Shown piece by piece: positions 1 to 3,664 of a stretch of 6,036 bases of DNA. The DNA lies in NCBI GenBank assembly GCA_900557435.1, contig USSH01000163.1:1-6036 (forward strand). The letters run 5' to 3'. The notes under the pieces are model-generated. The model was not told the origin of the DNA. It saw only the letters and a list, made by a program, of their open reading frames with translations, and did no database searches. Position 1 is the stretch's first letter. Each line of letters starts with the position of its first letter. The position numbers were made by a program, and so were the translations under genes. Source of the DNA: an uncultured Coprococcus sp. (GTDB lineage Bacteria > Bacillota > Clostridia > Lachnospirales > Lachnospiraceae).

Positions 1-801
1 CTGCTTTGATCTGCTGCCTATCTCCTCATTGTCAAACAGTGATATCACATTTATGCAGTTACCTTTTTCAGTCTTACACATGGTATCCACCAGCGCGGAA
101 ACCGATGTTACATTATCAAGTCTCGGCGATGCTATCATATCTTTTTCTGCACCAACGATCTCCATGTGATCCATATTGTAGAGATACAGATCGTAATCCA
201 GTATATCATCCTTCAAAAGTCCAAGATCATCAGCCACGTATTGTAATATATCTTTTTCTTTAACGTTTTGCCCATTCAGACCATATACCGGTATAAGCTC
301 CTTCTGCACATTCATCTTATCACCGGTCATCTCTTTTCTCAGGTGTGGTGCAAGGCTTGGAACTATACATATAGCCCTCTCTGAATCATACAGATATGTC
401 CTCGGTCTGAATGGATCCTCCGTCTGAACCACGACCTTTCCCGCGATCCCAAGAAGTCTGTCAAACCACGTTTCCTTGATAAGTCCTCCGTAAGGCTCAA
501 CATTGAGTGTCTGATAACCGCACCTGTTCATATCAGGCTGTGTCTTGATCTTAAGCATCGGAAAATCCGTGTGGGCAAGTCCTATATTCAATCTTCCATA
601 CTCAGGCACCTCGCCAATTGCAAATGCAACCAGCATTGACGGATATGGTTTCACATAATATCTTCCACCTGCCATAAGCTCCCAACGCTCGCCCATATCA
701 AGCTCTCTATAATCATGCTCCTGCAGTATATCTCCGCATTCTTTCACAACATGAAACTGCGTAACGCCTGCGTCCAACAGCTTACATAATGTATCTATCA
801 T
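1..801 (-). CDS. M18 family zinc aminopeptidase, N-terminal part (C-terminus off the left edge)
   Basis: Reading the minus strand from the ATG at 799-801 gives 267 codons open to the window edge, about 60% of a usual M18 protein (roughly 430-460 residues). It begins MIDTLCKLLDAGVTQFHVV. M18 enzymes are cytoplasmic di-zinc exopeptidases, often dodecameric, that remove N-terminal residues from peptides. Visible family motifs are HTDFP (His77, the first metal ligand), SPRLDN (Asp229, the bridging metal ligand) and DNEEIGSRSKQ (Glu259 and Glu260, catalytic base and metal ligand). The last Asp and His ligands would lie off-window. The HTD form resembles ApeB rather than the HIDSP form of ApeA, but Phe80 replaces the Ser usual in HxDSP. 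No signal peptide is visible. The start is set by a strong ribosome binding site 9 bases upstream. The gene is divergent from tyrA. The family call is firm; substrate preference cannot be read from the sequence. Confidence 0.93.
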   Translation of the reverse strand, partial: MIDTLCKLLDAGVTQFHVVKECGDILQEHDYRELDMGERWELMAGGRYYVKPYPSMLVAFAIGEVPEYGRLNIGLAHTDFPMLKIKTQPDMNRCGYQTLNVEPYGGLIKETWFDRLLGIAGKVVVQTEDPFRPRTYLYDSERAICIVPSLAPHLRKEMTGDKMNVQKELIPVYGLNGQNVKEKDILQYVADDLGLLKDDILDYDLYLYNMDHMEIVGAEKDMIASPRLDNVTSVSALVDTMCKTEKGNCINVISLFDNEEIGSRSKQ

Positions 802-810
802 AATAAATTA

Positions 811-818
811 CCCTCCTT
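811..818 (-). promoter_or_regulatory. Ribosome binding site of the M18 aminopeptidase
   Basis: On the minus strand this reads AAGGAGGG, nearly a full match to the anti-Shine-Dalgarno sequence, with 9 bases between it and the ATG at 799-801. It fixes the start codon of the aminopeptidase. Confidence 0.85.
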
Positions 819-841
819 ATAAATTGTCAATATGAATTGTC
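818..841 (-). repeat. Short direct repeat just upstream of the aminopeptidase RBS
   Basis: Plus-strand TATAAATTGTC (818-828) and TATGAATTGTC (831-841) match at 10 of 11 positions with a 13-base period. They lie in the presumed 5' untranslated region of the aminopeptidase and abut its Shine-Dalgarno sequence. The pair could be a small regulatory element or chance in AT-rich DNA. The minus-strand TTGACA at 825-830 lies too close to the start codon to act as a -35 box for this gene. Confidence 0.3.
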
Positions 842-863
842 TATTGAGCAGTCTCGCTTCACA

Positions 864-883
864 AAGATTTTAGTACAAATCTT
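864..883. repeat. Perfect 7-bp inverted repeat, possible operator or leader hairpin
   Basis: AAGATTT (864-870) and AAATCTT (877-883) are exact reverse complements around the 6-base loop TAGTAC. The element lies just downstream (minus-strand sense) of the candidate -10 box at 887-892, so it would overlap the predicted transcription start. That is a usual place for a repressor operator. No known regulator motif was recognised, and the arms are AT-rich, so chance is possible. Confidence 0.35.
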
Positions 884-886
884 CAG

Positions 887-916
887 CTTATACAATTCCC
901 TTACTTCCTATTTTAA
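887..916 (-). promoter_or_regulatory. Candidate sigma-A promoter for the M18 aminopeptidase
   Basis: On the minus strand, TTAAAA (911-916, 4 of 6 matches to TTGACA) is followed after 18 bases by TATAAG (887-892, 5 of 6 matches to TATAAT). This would start transcription near 880 and leave a leader of about 80 bases. Another -10-like hexamer, minus-strand TATAAT at 931-936, lacks a -35 box at normal spacing. The region is AT-rich, so the call is weak. Confidence 0.3.
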
Positions 917-994
917 CTTAAAACACATACATTATATTCAAATGCATTCAAATATTAGCCAATCAAATATTTTTATCACAAAATGATTCTCCTC

Positions 995-1023
995 TTGCCC
1001 TGTCTTTCAAAAGGCTGTATAAT
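995..1023 (+). promoter_or_regulatory. Sigma-A type promoter of tyrA (and probably aroA)
   Basis: TTGCCC (995-1000, 4 of 6 matches to the -35 consensus) and a perfect TATAAT (1018-1023) are separated by exactly 17 bases, and TG immediately precedes the -10 box. Transcription should start near 1030, giving a leader of about 48 bases before the tyrA ATG at 1079. The promoter lies downstream of the in-frame ATG at 983, which argues that this ATG is not the start of tyrA. Confidence 0.6.
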
Positions 1024-1035
1024 CGCCTTTAGATA

Positions 1036-1067
1036 CTTTAACGCTTTTATGCGTCAAACTGTTAAAG
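1036..1067 (+). promoter_or_regulatory. tyrA leader with two mutually exclusive hairpins, one masking the RBS
   Basis: CTTTAAC (1036-1042) is an exact reverse complement of GTTAAAG (1061-1067), and this pairing would cover the first four bases of the AAAGGAG Shine-Dalgarno sequence. The same 5' arm can instead pair with 1051-1058: ACGC (1041-1044) with GCGT (1051-1054) around the loop TTTTAT, plus TTT (1037-1039) with AAA (1056-1058) across one mismatch. That alternative leaves the RBS free. The pairings are seen in the sequence. A regulatory role is inference, and the element is short. Confidence 0.3.
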
Positions 1068-1070
1068 GAG
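1064..1070 (+). promoter_or_regulatory. Ribosome binding site deciding the tyrA start
   Basis: AAAGGAG lies 8 bases before the ATG at 1079-1081, an ideal spacing. It supports this ATG over the in-frame ATG at 983, which has no comparable site and lies upstream of the predicted promoter -10 box. Confidence 0.85.
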
Positions 1071-1078
1071 AACGTAAA

Positions 1079-2173
1079 ATGAATGATTTTTCAATAGGAT
1101 TTATCGGTCTGGGACTTATCGGAGGATCTATTGCCAAATCCATCCACCGCATTTTCCCTGATTACAGAATAGTCGGCTTTGACAACAATATATCAACTCT
1201 CAAGGAAGCTGTCTCCGATGGAACGCTGACTGAATATACAGATGACATACATACTATAGCTGGGTGTAACTATATCTTTCTGTGTGCACCGGTCCACTAT
1301 AATATAGAATACCTGCGCCAGCTAGGGCCATTCCTTACAGACCGCACCATACTGACTGATGTTGGAAGCGTAAAGCTCGACATATACGAAGCAGTCCAAG
1401 AGCTTGGACTTGCCAGGTATTTTGTCGGCGGACATCCTATGGTCGGTTCTGAGAGATCCGGCTACGAGGCGGCCACCGACAGGCTCATAGAGAACGCCTA
1501 TTACTTCATCACGCCAGCTGATGGGGTTCTGCCGGACAAGACTGAGGAGTTCTCCACATTTATCGGAGATCTTGGAGCAATACCTATCATATATTCTCCG
1601 GTTGAGCACGACAGGATAACTTCTTATATAAGTCATGTACCACATGTCATCGCCGCCTCACTGGTCAATCTTGTCGCAGCGGCAGACAGCCCGGACAATA
1701 TTTTCAAATCACTGGCAGCCGGAGGTTTCAAGGATATAACTAGGATCGCATCCTCCAATCCTGTGGTATGGGAGCACATTCTTCTGGCAAATCCTGACAA
1801 TATCGTAAACGGTCTTCAGGAATATGTTGAGCTTATAGACAAAATGATTTATCATATTAGGCAGCGCGATGCGGCTGGGATAAATGCATTTTTTGCATCC
1901 GCAAGGGACTACAGAGATTCCATTCCTAACAACAGCAGTGGTGTCATAAGAATGCACCATGAACTGTTTGTGGATATTCCTGATGAGGCTGGTGCGATAG
2001 CAAAGGTGACATCATTTATCGCAGAGGCAAAGATAAGCCTCAAGAACATTGGAGTCTCCCATAACCGGGAGGATGAGGAAGGGGTTCTCAGGCTCTCATT
2101 CTACGATGCTGATGCAAGAAAGAATGCGCAGGATGCGCTTAATGCCGCAGGCTATAAAATTTATAACCGTTAA
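1079..2173 (+). CDS. tyrA: Prephenate dehydrogenase with C-terminal ACT domain
   Basis: This 364-residue cytoplasmic enzyme oxidatively decarboxylates prephenate to 4-hydroxyphenylpyruvate with NAD+, the committed step to tyrosine. Residues 6-17 hold the Rossmann motif GxGxxGGS (GLGLIGGS at 10-17). Asp35 at the end of the second strand (GFDNN) suggests NAD rather than NADP. Substrate-site motifs follow: DVGSVK (94-99), GGHPMVGSE (117-125, with the key His119), SHVPH (185-189) and DITRIA (219-224, with the likely prephenate-binding Arg222). A helical dimerisation region runs to about 285. An ACT domain occupies about 292-364 (ELFVDIPDEAGAIAKVT and onward), as in Bacillus subtilis TyrA, where such a domain goes with tyrosine feedback inhibition. 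There is no chorismate mutase fusion. The start is chosen by the RBS at 1064-1070. aroA follows 136 bases downstream on the same strand, which fits an aromatic biosynthesis unit. Length and motifs look complete. Confidence 0.97.
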   Translation: MNDFSIGFIGLGLIGGSIAKSIHRIFPDYRIVGFDNNISTLKEAVSDGTLTEYTDDIHTIAGCNYIFLCAPVHYNIEYLRQLGPFLTDRTILTDVGSVKLDIYEAVQELGLARYFVGGHPMVGSERSGYEAATDRLIENAYYFITPADGVLPDKTEEFSTFIGDLGAIPIIYSPVEHDRITSYISHVPHVIAASLVNLVAAADSPDNIFKSLAAGGFKDITRIASSNPVVWEHILLANPDNIVNGLQEYVELIDKMIYHIRQRDAAGINAFFASARDYRDSIPNNSSGVIRMHHELFVDIPDEAGAIAKVTSFIAEAKISLKNIGVSHNREDEEGVLRLSFYDADARKNAQDALNAAGYKIYNR

Positions 2174-2309
2174 GTAAAAGCAGTTATAATCTTACTGTCA
2201 CTTATCGGCAAATAAATTCGCGGCTCATTTTATATTAAGCCGGAGAATAAAATATTTTAAATATTTTAACCAGACATATTACACTAGAATAAAGGAATAC
2301 TGAGAATTT
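2174..2309 (+). other. AT-rich tyrA-aroA intergenic region with weak promoter and hairpin candidates
   Basis: No small gene is seen. TATAAT at 2185-2190 is preceded after 18 bases by TTATAA (2161-2166, inside the tyrA 3' end; 4 of 6 matches to TTGACA), which could be a secondary promoter for aroA. CGGCT (2221-2225) can pair with AGCCG (2238-2242) over a 12-base loop, followed by AT-rich DNA (2246-2270) that lacks a clean T-run, so it is a poor terminator. The simplest reading is read-through from tyrA into aroA, perhaps with extra initiation. Confidence 0.3.
2291..2296 (+). promoter_or_regulatory. Ribosome binding site of aroA with unusually long spacing
   Basis: AAAGGA is the only good Shine-Dalgarno match before aroA, but it lies 13 bases from the ATG at 2310, longer than the usual 5-10. 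An in-frame TGA at 2301-2303 excludes any earlier start, and the protein aligns with the family from its first residues, so the ATG at 2310 stands. A weaker GAG at 2302-2304 is 5 bases from the ATG. Initiation may be modest. Confidence 0.55.
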
Positions 2310-3590
2310 ATGAAGATCAACAGAGTAAAATCACTTAACGGAGAAATAACCATACCGGGAGACAAATCCATCTCCCACCGCTCCATCATGTTCGGCTCAA
2401 TCGCAGACGGAATAACCGAGGTACACGGATTCTTAAACGGTGCCGACTGCATTTCCTCGATGAACTGTTTCAGACAGATGGGCATAGATATTGAATATGA
2501 CAGCAGCGTCGTTACTGTACACGGCAAAGGTCTGAATGGACTGTCAAAGCCTGAAGGCACACTAGATGTCGGCAACAGCGGAACAACCACCAGACTTATA
2601 TCGGGTATACTTGCCGCTCAGCCATTTGCAAGCAGACTCATAGGTGATGCATCGATATGCAAGAGACCTATGAAAAGGATCATGACACCGCTGTCCATGA
2701 TGGGTGCTGACATCACATCGGAGCTTGGAAATGACTGTGCTCCGCTCCTTATAAACGGAAAGGAACTCCATGGAATACACTACAACTCACCTGTCGCGTC
2801 AGCCCAGGTAAAATCATGTGTACTCCTTGCCGGACTCTATGCAGACAGCGAGACAAGTGTCACCGAGCCATATGTGTCAAGAAACCACACTGAACTCATG
2901 CTTGAGTCATTTGGCGGCAATATAAAAACAGAGGGAACTACGGCTACTGTAAAGCCTGTGGATAATCTTGTTGGGCAGAAGATAATTGTACCTGGAGATA
3001 TATCATCAGCTGCTTACTTCCTTGTTGCAGGACTTATCACTCCGAACTCATGCATAACCATCAAAAATGTTGGCATCAACCCCACCAGAGATGGAATACT
3101 GGAAGTCATCAAAGCAATGGACGGCGATATGGAATACTCCAATGTAGTGAGCGGATGCGGTGAGCCAACCGCTGACATAACAGTCAAGACATCAAGTCTC
3201 AAGGGCTGTGTCATCGAGGGTTCCATCATACCAAAGCTCATTGACGAGATCCCTGCCATCGCAGTTCTCGCCTGCTTCGCAGACGGTGAGACTATCATCA
3301 GGGATGCCCAGGAACTGAAGGTCAAGGAATCCAACAGAATAGATGTCATGGTAAAAGCGCTCTCAGCCATGGGCGCTGACATAACCGCAACCGATGACGG
3401 AATGATCATACGTGGCGGAAAGCCACTTCATGGAGCTGTGATCGACAGCCACCTTGACCACAGGATCGCCATGAGTTTTGCCATCGCAGGACTCAACGCT
3501 GATGGTGATACTGACATCACCGGAGCCGAGTGTGTGAACATCTCATATCCGGGATTTTATGATGATCTGACGGGACTGGTGAAAATATAA
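2310..3590 (+). CDS. aroA: EPSP synthase (3-phosphoshikimate 1-carboxyvinyltransferase), class II type
   Basis: This 426-residue cytoplasmic enzyme, of full family length, transfers the enolpyruvyl group of PEP to shikimate 3-phosphate. It is the sixth shikimate-pathway step and the target of glyphosate. Motifs in order are PGDKSISHR (16-24; Lys19, Ser20 and Arg24 bind substrates), LDVGNSGTTTRL (85-96; Gly91 matches E. coli Gly96), GDASICKRPM (112-121), SAQVK (164-168), RNHTE (191-195), PGDISSAAYF (228-237), NPTR (257-260), LIDEIP (310-315, with the likely catalytic Asp312), KVKESNR (337-343, with Glu340) and LDHRIAMSF (382-390). GDKS, SAQxK, RxHTE and NxTR are together the hallmark set of class II enzymes (Agrobacterium CP4, Bacillus, Staphylococcus), which tend to be less glyphosate-sensitive than E. 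coli AroA. Sensitivity here is inferred, not shown. The gene lies downstream of tyrA and probably shares its promoter, and it ends 74 bases from a convergent gene. Confidence 0.97.
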   Translation: MKINRVKSLNGEITIPGDKSISHRSIMFGSIADGITEVHGFLNGADCISSMNCFRQMGIDIEYDSSVVTVHGKGLNGLSKPEGTLDVGNSGTTTRLISGILAAQPFASRLIGDASICKRPMKRIMTPLSMMGADITSELGNDCAPLLINGKELHGIHYNSPVASAQVKSCVLLAGLYADSETSVTEPYVSRNHTELMLESFGGNIKTEGTTATVKPVDNLVGQKIIVPGDISSAAYFLVAGLITPNSCITIKNVGINPTRDGILEVIKAMDGDMEYSNVVSGCGEPTADITVKTSSLKGCVIEGSIIPKLIDEIPAIAVLACFADGETIIRDAQELKVKESNRIDVMVKALSAMGADITATDDGMIIRGGKPLHGAVIDSHLDHRIAMSFAIAGLNADGDTDITGAECVNISYPGFYDDLTGLVKI

Positions 3591-3600
3591 TATACAAGAA

Positions 3601-3632
3601 GTGACAGGCGCGGAAAATTCCACGTCTGCCAC
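3601..3632. terminator. Long imperfect stem-loop between convergent aroA and the surface-protein gene
   Basis: The two 15-base arms, GTGACAGGCGCGGAA (3601-3615) and TTCCACGTCTGCCAC (3618-3632), pair at 13 positions, counting one G-U, with two A-C mismatches. The innermost pairs must open to form the loop. On the minus strand the stem is followed by the T-rich stretch TTCTTGTATATTATATTTT (3582-3600), so it could end the surface-protein transcript. On the plus strand no T-run follows, so aroA termination would be weaker or Rho-assisted. The location 11 bases after the aroA stop and 33 bases past the convergent stop fits a shared terminator. Confidence 0.55.
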
Positions 3633-3664
3633 TCCAATATAACATCACCCAGCTCCTACTGTTT

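Noticed and set aside
6..263. 85-residue plus-strand reading frame opposite the aminopeptidase
   Set aside because: The minus strand encodes conserved M18 motifs across the same bases; this frame is their shadow.
983..1078. N-terminal extension of tyrA from the ATG at 983
   Set aside because: It overlaps a promoter, has no RBS and does not resemble TyrA; the start at 1079 is far better supported.
802..1078. T-box, TRAP-type or classical peptide attenuator controlling tyrA
   Set aside because: There is no T-box sequence, no GAG/TAG repeats, no Tyr-rich leader peptide and no terminator hairpin with a T-run before tyrA.
2219..2270. Intrinsic terminator after tyrA
   Set aside because: The stem is only 5 bp with a 12-base loop and lacks a clean T-run; it is too weak to call.
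2266..2290. aroA promoter with -10 TAGAAT at 2285-2290
   Set aside because: No -35 box lies at proper spacing, and the predicted start would fall past the Shine-Dalgarno sequence.
3014..3409. 131-residue minus-strand reading frame inside aroA
   Set aside because: It is antisense to well-conserved aroA codons and has no RBS or recognisable domain.
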